DNA from: Chrysopilus asiliformis
Taxonomy: Eukaryota; Arthropoda; Insecta; Diptera; Rhagionidae
Length of the DNA: 64,000 bases
Direction of reading: 5' to 3'
Assembly (NCBI GenBank): GCA_964034945.1
Contig: OZ035960.1
Span: 82,026,148 to 82,090,147 of the forward strand
Of this stretch, positions 33,201-45,662 are shown one piece after another. Every line of letters starts with the position of its first letter. The stretch's first letter is position 1. Both the position numbers and the translations under genes were made by a program. Below the pieces are notes generated by a model. The model ran no database searches. It was not told the DNA's origin and worked only from the letters and a program-made list of their open reading frames with translations.

Positions 33201-34946
33201 TTTCTTGACACGAAAAAATTTTAAACTTTTTTGCTTTAACAATTTTTAGGGGCATGCTTTTCAAGGAGATTTGATGCGTATTTGAATTTAGTATGCTAAT
33301 TGTTATTTTTCCATTTAGGGGCCGCACTAGGGTGTTAGCTACGTACACTCCATCGGCGATTTCCCCGGACATACAAATAAGATCTTCATTTCCGCTTTGG
33401 ATTGGTATTTCGATTACCTTTTCCGTACGTGGGGGTATTATTAGATTTGCTGGATAATCATAAATTTTTTGAGAGAATTTTAGTTGTTCATTGTTCAGGT
33501 TATGTTTTTTGGTTAAATTAATGTCTGTATGTGCGGTTTTATTTTCCGCTGACGGCTTAAAAATTTGAATACTGAGTTCCTTTTCCAAAGATTTGCACAA
33601 ATTTCTAACATCATCTATTGTTTTGATAGAATTCCCTGTTTGTTTGGAGGGAAAGTTAATTGTTTGGATTTGAGTGGTATTTTTTGATTTGTTTAGATTA
33701 TTAGTAGATTTAGTTGATGAGCTAGTAGTGCTTTTTATTGGAACTGATTCAAATGGGTTTTGTTTTGACCCTGCTGCCTTCCCGAGTCGTCCTGTACGAC
33801 TGGGTTGTGAAATTTTCGCTATCTCGGCGTAAGATTTGGATGATTGGGCCACGACATTATTTGCTCGTGGTTCCGAACCTACGGTAGATAGATCACAAGT
33901 GACTATGTTATTCCATGTACCTGACCTTGATAATACCTTCTGAGTCGTGATCTCAGATTTGGTTGTTTTGTTCAAGGGGTCAGTGGAATTTTCTAGCTGT
34001 TTCACTTGTAGTGATTTTGGATTTTCAGAAGTTTTGTAAATCGGTTTATGATTATCGACCTGTCCATGTTCAGTATGAGCTTTCGATATTTGGACCAAAC
34101 CCTTCCTTGAGCTTGGATTCGAATTTGCATTTACCTGAGATTGAGCCGTTTCACTATTATATCGACCTGTCCTTAGCATCACTTTCTGAGTCGCGATTTC
34201 AGATTTTGTGATTTCGTGCAAGGAGTCATCTATAAAGTCAAATTTAAACTCATGCTCTGATTGCAGCGCTTCTATTGCTGGAAAATGGAGTCGTTTCATA
34301 ATACAATCGATTCTACTTCTATTCCATAAAATATCCCTTCCTATGATACCATCGCAAGGAACCGATTCATTATCGTTGACTACGTGAAATTGACAAGTCA
34401 ACGCTTCTTTATTTGGATCTCGCATCACAGCCGTCATTTTGGCTTCACAGATGCCTATCGATCGTTCAGATGCACCGTATAAACCAGTCAGAACTACTAG
34501 TCTATTTCCGCTAATCGGAGTACCGGGTTTCAAGATCGATCGTCTAATTAGACTTACATCTGCTCCTGTATCCACCAAAAATTGAACTTGCTTTTTACAA
34601 GCGATGTCAACATCCGCGGTTATTACTACCTCACGATAAAGTTTCTGGTATGGGATGATTATTTCATTAGTAGGCATGGGGTCGATTTTCTTTTGGGGTT
34701 TTGAGTTTTCGGGAGTTTTCTTGGATGGTTGAGACCTCATTGCAATAGGTTTTTTGGGTTTTAGAGTGGAGTTTTGAGATTTTAAGGGAGAATTTTGAGA
34801 ATTCATTGCAATGGGTTCATTAATGTTGGGAGTTGCTTTGGAGTCTTGAAGTTTAGTTGCAGAGGGTTGATTAATTATGTGAGTTTGCGATTTACACCAC
34901 TTTTTGCTTTGGTCTGAAGATGGGTGCGGAGCTTCAAACCTTATTG
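30256..34946 (-). CDS. pol: D pol: protease, RT, RNase H, integrase (integrase zinc finger damaged)
   Basis: Open from the gag overlap to 30256; the first ATG is at 34806. Protease VDTGADV (Asp about residue 79 from that ATG), RT with YIDDL, RNase H TDASGEALGAIL, and integrase with D,D,E in YLDIVG, TDQGTNF and NGALERSHR. A 9-nt in-frame deletion near 31155 removes three residues that include the last Cys of the HHCC finger (E1 has CRLC, D has CR). A long Asn/Gln-rich linker separates RNase H from integrase. Confidence 0.95.
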
Positions 34947-36775
34947 GTTTCCCTGTGTCATTGGGTTGAAATTTGAGTTTTCTATATTATTTTTCTGTTC
35001 CCACTTTTGTTTTGCAGGACACTGATTTATATTATGGGTGTCTCGATCACACCAATCACAATGTTGAAGAGTTGAGGAGTTATTTCTGTTATAATTTATT
35101 TGTGCTTGATTTCGTTTTGGTGTGGAAGTTTGGAAATTTGAATTATTCGTTTGTTTCCAACACCTGTCGGTACTGTGGCCGTTGATTTGGCATTTAGTAC
35201 AGAAATATTGCCTTGATCGGCAATCTTGGTAATCGTGACCTATTCGCTTACAAAAGCTGCACGTTGTAATTTTGCTGTAATTTCTTTGTATATTTGTGGG
35301 AAAGTTAGTAGGTGGTGGGTTTCTAGAAAAATTTCCTTTTGGATTTTTACTTGAGTTTGGGAGAAAACTTTGATTCGAAAAACTATTATTTGGGAAATTG
35401 GAGTTATTATGATGTGAAATGTTCAAAAAATTTTGGGTCCAATTGCTTGAATCCGACACATTTGAAGAATGTTCGAACGAATAGTTCATTCGTCGATCTT
35501 TATAGGCTTTTAGTTCAGTTTTTTCTATTGTGTCGGCTAACACCATGAGGGATTCCATTTTATCGAGAGTGCTAGTCATTAGGGCTTGACGTATTGTCGG
35601 GCTTAAAATTCCCACTCGGAAGGTAAATCGAACTTCCTGTTCGATTTCTTTAATTAAAGCAAAGCTGCCTTCGGGGTATTTAGTTTGAACTGTTTTGTGC
35701 ATTTCTGTATAGATTTTTATTAAACGACATCCAAAAGCTTGGACTGTCTCTCCAGGAGTTTGTGCACACCTCCTTAATTCGACATATAAATCGTCTAGGG
35801 ATTTTGCAGGGGCAAAATAAGCGATCATCATATTTTTGAAATTTATAAAACTCGTGAATGTGTTTAGGCTATATGCCTAAACATTAGGCTATATGCTTCA
35901 CCTTTTAATTTGGACCTTAATACTGAGAGAAACATGGGAACCACTTCGGGCATAAGGGTATCGTGAATCTGTTGAGCACAATCTAGGAATTGCCTCAGAT
36001 CTGTCTCTAATGTGTGTGTTCTCTCACCAGTGAACACTGGAACCATCAGGCTCACCAATTTTGAAATCTCAGTTAATGAAGACATTTTGTTTTCTATTTT
36101 TACCACTTTGTCTTTTCCACCAGAAATCAATTTATCAACCCGTGTTAAAAATTCGTGTATCGTTTTAGATAATCTACTATTTTGCTGATCGGTCAGCTCT
36201 AAAGGTTCTAAAATATTACTACTAATGGAGTTTACCGACTCCTCACTATCTAGAATCACAAAGTTGTTATTGTCCCTATCTAAAACTATCTTATCTCTAA
36301 AATTCAAAATACTTTTAAATTTTTGACTTACGGGTATGTTGTTGCTTGTTAAGGAGTTTCTTCGGAATATGCTGCCTTCCTGTTGTTCTGGTCCTTCGTT
36401 AGTTGCTGATGTTTCTGGAACTGTGTCTCTGGGTCTGTGGTTGATTCTGCTGGGTCCTGGGAGGATGCTGCTTTGTTGATTCCTCTTCGGTGTTTGGTTG
36501 AATAAATTTTGTAGATCGTCAGCTATGGTGTAAATTTCGTCAACTTCGCGTTGTAGGTCTGGTGAAACTGGTTCGAAGGGGATCACGGAGAATTGTTGTA
36601 CTTTACTTGCTGTGTTGGTCTGGTCCTTCTTAGGTGTTGATTGTGGGTGAGGTGGGATTCCGTTGTAAAATTCGTCTGAACTTACTGAAGAACTTCTTCC
36701 TTCTGGTGTCTGGTACTTAGTTGTAGCTTTTCTTCTCGGATTTCGTCTGGTAAACTTTCGTAGTATGTTGGACAT
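34941..36775 (-). pseudogene. gag: D gag, disrupted by one local mutation
   Basis: N-terminal half 36775-35864 and C-terminal half 35831-34941. At 35863-35881 a 19-nt palindrome (TTTAGGCTATATGCCTAAA) replaces nine bases present in B, adding 11 nt, shifting the frame and giving a TAA. The C-terminal half has three CX2CX4HX4C knuckles (CSFC..C, CTKC..C, CDWC..C) and an Asn/Ser-rich linker. Gag forms the capsid and binds RNA. Confidence 0.93.
34947..34953 (-). promoter_or_regulatory. -1 frameshift slip site G GGA AAC between gag and pol of D
   Basis: On the minus strand gag reads CAG GGA AAC CAA TAA, so GGGAAAC is in the right phase (X XXY YYZ) three bases before the gag stop at 34943-34941. 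The -1 frame is open straight into pol. GGGAAAC is a known retroviral slip heptamer. I did not establish a downstream pseudoknot. Confidence 0.8.
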
Positions 36776-37001
36776 CTATCGTTACTATTGTTTCGGGCTG
36801 GTTCCTTTCCTTTCTGCGTTTGATGCACTTTTCACTTCACTTGTTTTCAGGAATTTTTCTGATGTTAAATGTCACAAAAGTTTTTTGTTGCGATGACCCG
36901 GATAAAGTTTGTCACTACACAACTATTTTAAATCACTTGTACCACTTGTCCTGCTGAACTGTGGCCTCATAAACAAGTGACCCTACCGACTGCGCCATAA
37001 A
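36776..37001 (-). promoter_or_regulatory. Leader and PBS of D
   Basis: The minus strand reads TGGCGCAGTCGGTAGGGTCA from 36996, next to the 5' LTR. No ORF. Confidence 0.75.
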
Positions 37002-38527
37002 TGTGACACTCAAAATTAAACTGTTCCTGAAATTGGTGATTGAAACGCTCAGTTTTCTTTTGGTTATTATTTATTTTTAGCTTTGTTAACTCTTCACAAA
37101 CTTTTTTTTTTAGAATTAGATGTTTACAATTTTTTGATCACAATATTTTTGTTCTTTTTATTAATTTCACTAAATTCACTATTACAAAGTGATTTATTAC
37201 AAAGTTAGTACATCTACGTTTTATAATTTTTTGATTACAATGATTTCGTTCTTAAACTTCTCCAACACAAACAAAACTTTAAAATTATTATTCTTAAAAC
37301 AATATTCTACACAATTCTTAGGAAAAACCTCACTTCAAAGTTAAAAAAAAAACTCATTTCAAAACTCTATAAGACTCTCTTTAAAAACTCAAAAAATAAC
37401 TCTTTCTTTAAAAACTCAAAGGAAAAAACTCTTTTTAAAACAAAACTCAAAGAACTCTGGTAAAAAACTCAATAATAACTCTTTTTAAAACTCAATAATA
37501 ACTCTTTTTAAAACTCAATAATAACTTCAAAACTTTCCTCAAAAACTCAAAAGATAAAACTCCTCGAGCCAGGCCTTGACACCTCCTTTTATAGGCGTCT
37601 TGACCTGTTCGATTAATTGATGGTGGGAATCCTAGTCACGTTGCTAAAACAGGTGCAAGTAACATTTGACCTAATTCTGGGTGACGGAAATAAGAATTGC
37701 ATTGTCATGTAATGCTAATTCGCGTATTTCACTGTTGTGAAATAAGATCAAAACATTTGTTGCAATATGAGCGCGTTTGTCGCGTGCTTCGTTTTTTTGC
37801 TGGTTGGCATTTTTATGATTTTAATGTTGAATACATGTCGGGAGTGTTGACCGACGGTATGAATTGAAGAGTTTTGATGATTTCGCATAATGTATCTGAA
37901 AAAGATATATTGACAATTTTGCCTAGGGTTTATGTGCAGGTGTTTATGCAGTTATATGGCGGGTGCGTTGACCTACGTTATTTAGGTGAATTGACGAGTT
38001 TCGATGATTTTGCATAATGATTTCTGAAAGGAGTATTGATCGGACCGGAAACTGATGTTTTTGTATAGGGTTCGGATAGGTGCATTGACCGGACTGCATA
38101 TGAAAGTGATAGGAATTGCTTGAGAATTGCCTATGTTGCTCAAGGGATGGTTCAATGCTCTGTCTTAATACTTTGTACCTATGGTTTTAGGTAAAGTGAC
38201 TTGAAGAATGGGTCAATGTTCTGAATGAATACTTTGTACCCGTTGTTTTAGGTTAAGTGATGGATTGCATTCTGGAAAAGTCGAAATGCAATTCATCACA
38301 TTACGTTATTTATGAAAGATGTATTGATCGGACCGGAAACTGAAGGTTTCTTATAGAGTTTGGATAGGTGCATTGACCGGGCTGCATAGGAAAGTATTAA
38401 GAATTGCATATGAATTGCTTATGTTGCTTGAAGAATGGTTCAATGCTCTGTCTTAATACTTTGTACCTATTGTTTTAGGTAAAGTGATGGATTGCATTCT
38501 GGAAAAGTCGAAATGCAATTCATCACA
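37002..38527 (-). repeat. 5' LTR of D (1526 bp)
   Basis: Same length and nearly same sequence as 25238-26763. One C/T difference is seen near 37100. Contains the duplicated ~230-bp terminal segment. Confidence 0.96.
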
Positions 38528-39314
38528 GAGACAATGAATTTAGAATAGTGAAAATCTCGCCCTGCTGCGTTTCGATCCTTTGGAGTTTAGTCAGGATGAG
38601 GAGGATGGCCTCGACCGATTCTGCTTGTAGATCTAGTCTGTTCAAGTGACTAAGATTCGAATTATCCGTTTCGTTTAAACTTTTGAGAATTTTATTTAGT
38701 TTATTAGATATGATTTTATTTTGTTGGGTTAAATTTGTTAGAGGTTCACTGAGGCTGTTAAAATTTGATTTCATCAGTGTAATTTGTTTTCTGATAATTT
38801 CGTCTCGTTTCCCATTTCCTTTCTCTAAATTTTGCAGGCGGTCATGAATTTCCATGGCATCCTCGTTATCCATTACTCCAGTCAAACATTTCGCTGCGGT
38901 TCCAACGAAGTCAAATAAGGATCGCCTTGTTCGGTGGTGCGAGAAGATCATTAGTTCTTCGTGGTGTTCTTGTACAGTTCTGATTAGTCGTGATATTTCG
39001 TTTTTCCATTGTCCGCATACCTCGTCCTTGATTCCTCTGGCCTTGGTTGTCTGTCCCCGGGTCAATAGTTTTTCTCGCTCCGCACATAACTCACTCATGA
39101 GGGAAGAACTCTGTTGGAAAAATTCGACAGTATTTGTCCAGTTCGGGTATGTAATCTGAGTTAGTATGGTCCAACTCTTAGTGTAAACCCAGGCTGTTCC
39201 GATTTGTTCGAATAGAATTCCATTGGGATTAAGGGGTTTAATGGTTACAGCTGTATTAGGAGTCTGGGCCCCAATCCCCGTTAGGCATGCCAAGATGATT
39301 ATAGTCTGCATCAT
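38528..39314 (-). pseudogene. env: C env, N-terminal part
   Basis: Signal peptide (MMQTIIILACLTGIGAQ), furin-type HRTRR before SLFDFVGTAAKC, and heptad region; cut by D at 38528. A CCACTAG acceptor lies 6 nt upstream of the ATG. Continues at 25237. Confidence 0.92.
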
Positions 39315-39459
39315 GGTTACCTAGTGGACAAACAAAATTTGGGTAGTTGATGAAGCCTTATTCACTTTGGGTTAGTTACAGTAGAGGAATCATTTATTTA
39401 TTTGACAAGATTGTCAATTTAGGTGAAGGTTGTCTACTTAGCTGTCGAGAGATTTTAGT
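39315..39459. other. Pol-env junction of C
   Basis: Short spacer with the env 3' splice-like site on the minus strand; no further feature. Confidence 0.4.
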
Positions 39460-42400
39460 TTAGCATATTGAGTAGAAGAATTTTATTCGGTTATTGTGTA
39501 CCCTAACTAATTTCTTTCCAATTAGAATGACGGAATTTACTGGATTAGGGATATCTTTTATTTCATATGGACCTTTCCATATAGGATCTAGTTTTGACTT
39601 TCTAACTTCATTACGAAGTAGTACTAGGTCTCCTATTTTATAGGTTATGTTGGAGGCAGTCCGATCGTAGTAATGTTTTGATTTATTTTTACTTGCCAAA
39701 ATATTTTTTCGAGCAATTTTATAGGCTGTTTGAAGCTTATATCGAAGAAGATAGTAATAATTTTCGTCATTATAAAGTGGTGCGGGTTCACGTTTGAGGT
39801 TGGTGGGGAGTTCGGTGGTAAAACCGAATAGAAGATCCATAGGAGTATATTTAGTGGATGAATGAATCGTATTGTTATGTACGTGGACCGCTTCTCTGAG
39901 CCATTGATCCCATGTCGTAGGGTGCTCGCTAACAAAGTTTCGAAGGTATTCTGCTAATGGACGATGAGTCCGTTCTAAGGTGCCGTTGGATTGGGGGTGA
40001 TATGCCGTAGTACGTAATTTGTGAATTTTTAGTAGTTTACACACTTGTTTGAAAACGTTGCTCAAGAAATTTGTACCTTGGTCGGTCACTAGTTTCTTTG
40101 GAATTCGATACCTTGTAATGATTTGTTCGTAAAATGCCTTAGCAACGGCTTCTGCTTCGCAATTATCTAGGGGAACGCAATCGAAGAAACGAGTTAGATC
40201 GTCCTCGAAAGTTAGGATATATTTGTTTCCTAAATTAGTGGTGGGTAATGGTCCTACAATATCCAAATATACTTTGTCAAAGGGCATGGACGCAGTGTCC
40301 GTGATTACCATAGGTAACCGAAAATGTTTTGACTGCTTATTCTTCTGACATTGAGGGCAATTTTTTATAAATTTTTCAATGTCTCGAAGCATGTTTTTCC
40401 ATCTGAAATATGTTCTGATCCGACTATAAGTCTTGTAGACTCCTTGATGACCTCCTAAAGGGGCATTGTGATAGGTTTTCAAGACAGTTTCTATTTCCTT
40501 AGGGTCGGTTAAGAACTCATATGTTTTACTTTGACCTAGAATTTCTTCTTCCAATGATGTTAAATCACTTGGCTCAGCATTTTCAATCGCTCCTATTTGA
40601 GAGTCGTTTTCGTTTACCTTGAACGGTGGGTGTTTTGAAACTTGAGAATCACTTAATTCGTTTGTTTGATTTTCTTCCACAATACATTTTGCCGCTTGTC
40701 TTTTTTGCGAGCGGGTGACGACACCAACGTTTGTTGTTTTTGTTTCTTTGGAGGAATTTTGATTCGGGTTTTCTAAGTAAGTGATTTTTCCATTTTTGCT
40801 ATAATCAACCATAACATTTTGACGGCTTTCGTCGTGCGCTGTTTTCTTAACATTTTGTTGTTGTAAATCTGTGTCATTAACATGGCTAGGGTGTTGATCG
40901 TAGGGAATTCTACTTAATGCATCAGCGGCGGTATTATGTTTACCTGCCTTGTATTCGATTACATATTCATAGTCTGATAATTTGTGCCTAAACCTGGTTA
41001 ACCTTGAGGTCGTATCTTTGATGTTAAAAACTCCTTTTAAAGGACGGTGGTCCGAATATACAATAAACTTTCTACCTAATAAATAACATCGGAAATGTTT
41101 GGTAGCCCATACGATGACTCGCAATTCTTTTTCGATCGTGGAATATCGGCGTTCCGCTTTGTTAAGTGTTCTACTTGCATATGCGATAGGACGTTCATCT
41201 TGTGCTAGTATTGCGCCCAATGCTTCCCCGCTGGCATCAGTCGTTAAAGTAAATGGTTTGGAAAAATCAGGATACACTAGTAACGGTGGATTAGTGAGTG
41301 CATTTCGAAGAGTTTGAAAAGAATCTTCACATTTAGCATCCCAATTAAATTTTTTACCCTTTTTTAGTAAATTAGTTAATGGCAAGGCCGTTTTTGAGAA
41401 GTTTTCGATAAATTTTCGGTAATAATTGGCTAAACCAAGGAAACTTTGAACTTGGCGAATGGTTCTGGGTTTGGGAAATTCTTGAACACATTTCACATTT
41501 TGAGGGTCGGGAAGTGCTCCTTTACTCGTGCACTTGTGACCTAAATAAATAACCTCTTTTCGGAGAAAATGACACTTTTCAGGTTGCAATTTTAAATTGT
41601 AGTTTCGTAGTCTTTGAAATACTTCAATCAATTTGTCATTATGATCATTTAAATTTTTTCCGTAGATTACTAAATCGTCAATGTATATAAAACATTTTAT
41701 TCCTTGCAATCCTGTCAGAGCATGGTTCATTGCTCTTTGGAAGGTAGCAGGAGCTGACTTGAGCCCGAATGGCATCCTTGTGAACTCGTAATGTCCAAAG
41801 GATGTGCTGAAGGCTGTTTTCTCTCGGTCTTTGGGGTCTACCTCTATTTGATGGTAGCCGCTAGCTAAATCCAAGGTAGTAAAGTATGTTGAGTTTCCTA
41901 ACTGGTCCAGAATTTCTTCAATTCTAGGCAGAGGAAAGGCGTCGCCAATAGTGACGTCATTCAGTTTCCTGAAGTCAATCACTACTCTCCATTTCTTTTC
42001 TCCATTAGCTCCCGGTTTTTTAGATACAACTAAAAGAGGGGAATTCCATGGACTTTTGCTAGGTTTAACAATGCCATCGTCGATCATTTGTTTAACTTGA
42101 TCGTATATAACTTCCCGTTGGATTTCTGGAAGGCGATAGTTTTTGAGATTGATCGGTGGTTGATCAGTCTTAGTGGGAATTTTATGTTTTAAAATGTTTG
42201 AATTAGATAATTTATCTCCGGGTAAATGAAATAGATCATGATATTGGGAACAGATATTGAGTATAGATCGTCTTTCTTCCTCGTTAAGAGATTCATCGAG
42301 TATTATAGACTCTGTAATCTGTTTAATGCGTTTGTACTTCAGTGGGGATTCTGTGTTGGTTTTTAAAGAGTTCAAAGCAAATATTTTATATTTTTTCATT

Positions 42401-43911
42401 TTTATTAATTTTAGAGGTATTTCGTTCAGAGTCACTTCGGAGGAATTATTGTTAAGAATACTGAGAGTAATTTTCCCGTTCATAGACCTTACTAGGGCGT
42501 TACACAAAAATACACCAGGTTGAAGTTCTTGGGATAAACATATATGATCAGATTTAATTTGGGTTGCTGGATATTGTATTATTGTTTCGGATCTAGGTTG
42601 AATTCTTAAATTAAATGCTTGCTTATGAAATTGGTGATCGTTTTGGTAAGAAGAGAGTTGTTTCCAATGAACTTTATCCGACGGTAGCTTAAATTTTGTT
42701 TTACGGAATTTGGGATTTTCCGCGTTAATGGAATTATATACATGGGAAGGTTTTTGATGTTTTGGAAGTTGGAATTCGTTAAAATCTTCCTCTAGTTCTT
42801 GTACAAGTCTGCGTACGTCCTCTATACATCTAATTTTTGGAGACAACTTTGGTATTTGTGCCTAATTAACAAGTATTTCTTGTTCTTGAAGGTTCGTGAA
42901 TTTTGTGTTTAAATTTTTATATTTTGAAAGTGTACTGTCCTCGGTGGGATATTTCAGTAGCGCCTTTCGCTGATTGGCAGTATTTTTTATTACTGTGTTC
43001 GGAACCTTATTTGTTGTGTGGTGCGCGCTTGAATTTGAAAGTGTACTGTCCTCGGGGGAATATTTCAGTAGCGCCTTTCGATTATTATTTTGGAAATTTT
43101 TTGATCTATTCTTCTCAGGTATTCCAGAAAACATTTGTCGTTTATCTGCCTGGTATTCAGAATGATCGGGTAGGGAAAACTTTTCAGTTTCTATTTCAGA
43201 CACACTAATTTCCTTTATGTTTACCCTTCTGTAATCTTGATTTCCCAAAGGTATTCCAGAAAACTCTTTTGGTTTAACTGCCTGTTGGGGAGCTGAATTA
43301 AAGGGTATCATCAAATCTTCTTTCATATCTCCTTGTACGGTAAAACGGAGATTCTTATCGACACAATCGATGTACGTTCGGTTCCATAGGAAATCCCTTC
43401 CTAAAATTCCATCGAATGACATAGAGTTCGTATCTTCGACAATTTGGAATTCACATTTAAGGTTGTAAGTAACAGTATCATTGGTTTCGGCCTCAACTTT
43501 TCCTACACAGGTTCCGAGGGTTGTACTATCTCCGCCGTAAAGGCTGTTTAGAAGGATTGACTTTTGTGGATTTGGGAGTATTTCCGGTTTCAGTGCTTCT
43601 TTCTTCAGCAAACTGACATCCGCTCCTGTGTTCACGAGCAATTTTAAAGGGTTATTTTTTGCTATGTCCGAGTTTACATTTACTGTAGCGTCATTCTGTA
43701 TAGGAAAATTAGTTGTGACAGGTCTGTCGCTATCAGAAATAGAAGTTAGTACTTTAGGGTTTAATTTCGGGAGAGCTTTAGGATTGTCATCAGAAGGTTT
43801 TAAAAATCTACACTCTTTTTGCTTAGTGGGAATAGAAGTCGAGTGTATTGCTTCTTCCCTTTTTAGTTTTCCTGCGACTTTTTCTGATCCCATCTTAGTT
43901 TGTAGGGACAA
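39460..43911 (-). pseudogene. pol: C pol: protease (D to N), stop, then RT, RNase H, integrase
   Basis: 43911-42862 holds the protease region; its catalytic motif reads VNTGADV instead of VDTGADV (codon 43630-43632). An in-frame TAA at 42862-42864 separates it from 42846-39460, which has RT (YIDDL), RNase H (TDASGEALGAIL), an integrase with intact HHCC (CPQC) and D,D,E in YLDIVG, TDQGTNF, NGTLERTHR. Frame is the same on both sides of the stop. Overlaps the gag end in the -1 frame. Confidence 0.93.
42930..43090. repeat. Internal duplication in the C protease-RT spacer
   Basis: GAAAGTGTACTGTCCTCGG and the following ~30 nt occur twice, about 110 bp apart (near 42926 and 43036), giving repeated KALLKYSPEDSTLS-type peptides. 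Confidence 0.7.
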
Positions 43912-45662
43912 TTCGCAGAAGCGTGGGTGTTTCTTTCACACCACTCACATATTTCGGAGTTATCATTCGGAGGAGTTGGTTGTTGCGTAATAGCATTAAT
44001 TTTGGCTCTATTGGTATTATTTGGAAAATTGGAATTGTTCGACTTCTGAGGGTAATTGTTTTGAGGTCGGCCCTTTTGATTATGTCGACAACGTTCGGTG
44101 CTATGGCCATTTACTTTACAATGTGCACAGTAGTATTGTTTGGTCCGACAGTTTGAAATATCGTGTCCAATGTTTTTACAGAAATCACAGCGCAAGTTTC
44201 TGGAATCGGAGGACCTATTTGGTTGCGATTGATTTTGGAAAGTGGAGTTATTCTTGGGTTGAAAATTTCTAGAGTAGGTATTAGATTTATTTAATGTTCG
44301 GTTCGTGAAAGAATTGGTTAAATTATTTGTGCCGTTTAATCTTTGACTTGAGTCGGGGTTAAAATTTGAAAAACTGTTATGCGATAAATTTTGATAAGAA
44401 TTTAACTCATGGTCGAAAAGTCTGCTTGACCGGTTTTGAGAGTAAACCCTTTCTTCCGATCTTTCGATTTCTTCGGCCAGATTCATTAATGCCAATAATG
44501 TTTTATCTGTGTGTCCCAATATGGCTTGTCGTATTGTAGGACTAAGAATACCTGACTTGAATGTGAATTTTGTTTCCTCTTCGACTTCTCGTAATAACGC
44601 GTCATTAGCCGAAGGGTATTTTTTTGTAACAGCCAAACGTAATTCCTTGTATTGTTTGACCAGTCTGCACCCGTATGCCATTACTCCTTCACCTGGCCTT
44701 TGTACGCATTTTCGTACGCTGGCGAACAGGTCGTTGATACTTTTAGAAGGGGCATAGTTTACAGATAACATTTCAGAAAAATTTTGAAAGTTGTCGAAAT
44801 TGTTATTTCTCATCAGGTCATAGGCATCTCCCCTTAGCCTTGTTTTTATCAGAGAGAGAAACAGAGGACATTCTTCTGGGTTAAGATTGTCATAAATTTG
44901 TTGGGCACTATCTAAAAATATTTGTAAGTCTATTCTAACTGTATCTCGATTTTCACCCGAAAATAACGGAACAATTTCGTTAATTAATTTTGCGGTATCT
45001 AGGAAATTCATTTTGGAAACTGGAATTGGGTTGTACTGACTTGGACTATATAATTCTAGAACGAATCGATCAATTGACTCTATAAATTCGTTAAGCGTAG
45101 AGGGTAAATTATTTTCTTCCGCGAAGGTTTCTTCGTTAAGAGATGATATCTCACCGAATTGACTATCTTGCCAAAACAATTTCAAATTTTGATTACTAGT
45201 ACTTAAATACTTATTCCTAAAATCTACTATTTCTTGAATTTTGTCACTTACAAACTTTTCCTGTGTTGAATTTGATGCTAATTTGCTTCTTGGGTAAATA
45301 CGTCCTTCTCTAAGCGGCACGTCGCTGTATCTCGTTGTCCTGCTAGGTCCTGGTTGTGGTGTAGATGTGTTGAATTGCTTGGTACTTTTCGGTGTTCCCT
45401 GAATTCCTTCTATTTGTTCCGTCTGTTCGTTGATCCTCAGTTGAATTTCTCCTAGTAAGTCGTATAAGGTGTCTGTCGTCTCCAGAAGTTGTGGTGTTAC
45501 GGTTACAGTCTTCTTTTCTGGTGTTCGTCCTTCGGTGTCTAATTTTTGTGATGTGGTAGAGCCTTGTTCTTCATTCGGGGTGATCGGTGATTTCGATGTT
45601 GATTTCTTCTTAACTTTCCTGTCGGGATTCACTCGGAGAACCGTTTTCAACAGTTTTGACAT
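43863..45662 (-). CDS. gag: C gag, intact (599 aa, three zinc knuckles)
   Basis: Basic N-terminus (MSKLLKTVLRVNP), a Ser/Thr-rich linker, a capsid-like central domain, then three CX2CX4HX4C knuckles (CDFC..C, CAHC..C, CEWC..C). The 3' end overlaps pol by about 49 nt in the -1 frame; AGGAAAAC just before the stop resembles a slip site but is not a perfect heptamer. Confidence 0.93.
   Translation of the reverse strand: MSKLLKTVLRVNPDRKVKKKSTSKSPITPNEEQGSTTSQKLDTEGRTPEKKTVTVTPQLLETTDTLYDLLGEIQLRINEQTEQIEGIQGTPKSTKQFNTSTPQPGPSRTTRYSDVPLREGRIYPRSKLASNSTQEKFVSDKIQEIVDFRNKYLSTSNQNLKLFWQDSQFGEISSLNEETFAEENNLPSTLNEFIESIDRFVLELYSPSQYNPIPVSKMNFLDTAKLINEIVPLFSGENRDTVRIDLQIFLDSAQQIYDNLNPEECPLFLSLIKTRLRGDAYDLMRNNNFDNFQNFSEMLSVNYAPSKSINDLFASVRKCVQRPGEGVMAYGCRLVKQYKELRLAVTKKYPSANDALLREVEEETKFTFKSGILSPTIRQAILGHTDKTLLALMNLAEEIERSEERVYSQNRSSRLFDHELNSYQNLSHNSFSNFNPDSSQRLNGTNNLTNSFTNRTLNKSNTYSRNFQPKNNSTFQNQSQPNRSSDSRNLRCDFCKNIGHDISNCRTKQYYCAHCKVNGHSTERCRHNQKGRPQNNYPQKSNNSNFPNNTNRAKINAITQQPTPPNDNSEICEWCERNTHASANCPYKLRWDQKKSQEN

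Larger units (their letters stand above)
25238..38527 (-). mobile_element. Young errantivirus-like element D nested in the env of C
   Basis: 13.3 kb with all parts: 5' LTR, PBS, gag, pol, env, accessory module, 3' LTR. TSD GAGA. Both LTRs are 1526 bp and I saw only one substitution in the stretch I compared closely, so the insertion is very recent. It has lesions in gag (35863) and in the integrase zinc finger (31155), so mobilisation in trans or post-insertion decay is likely. Confidence 0.96.

Noticed and set aside
43628..43990. Plus-strand ORF opposite C gag/pol
   Set aside because: Shadow frame; no promoter or conservation like the true antisense genes.
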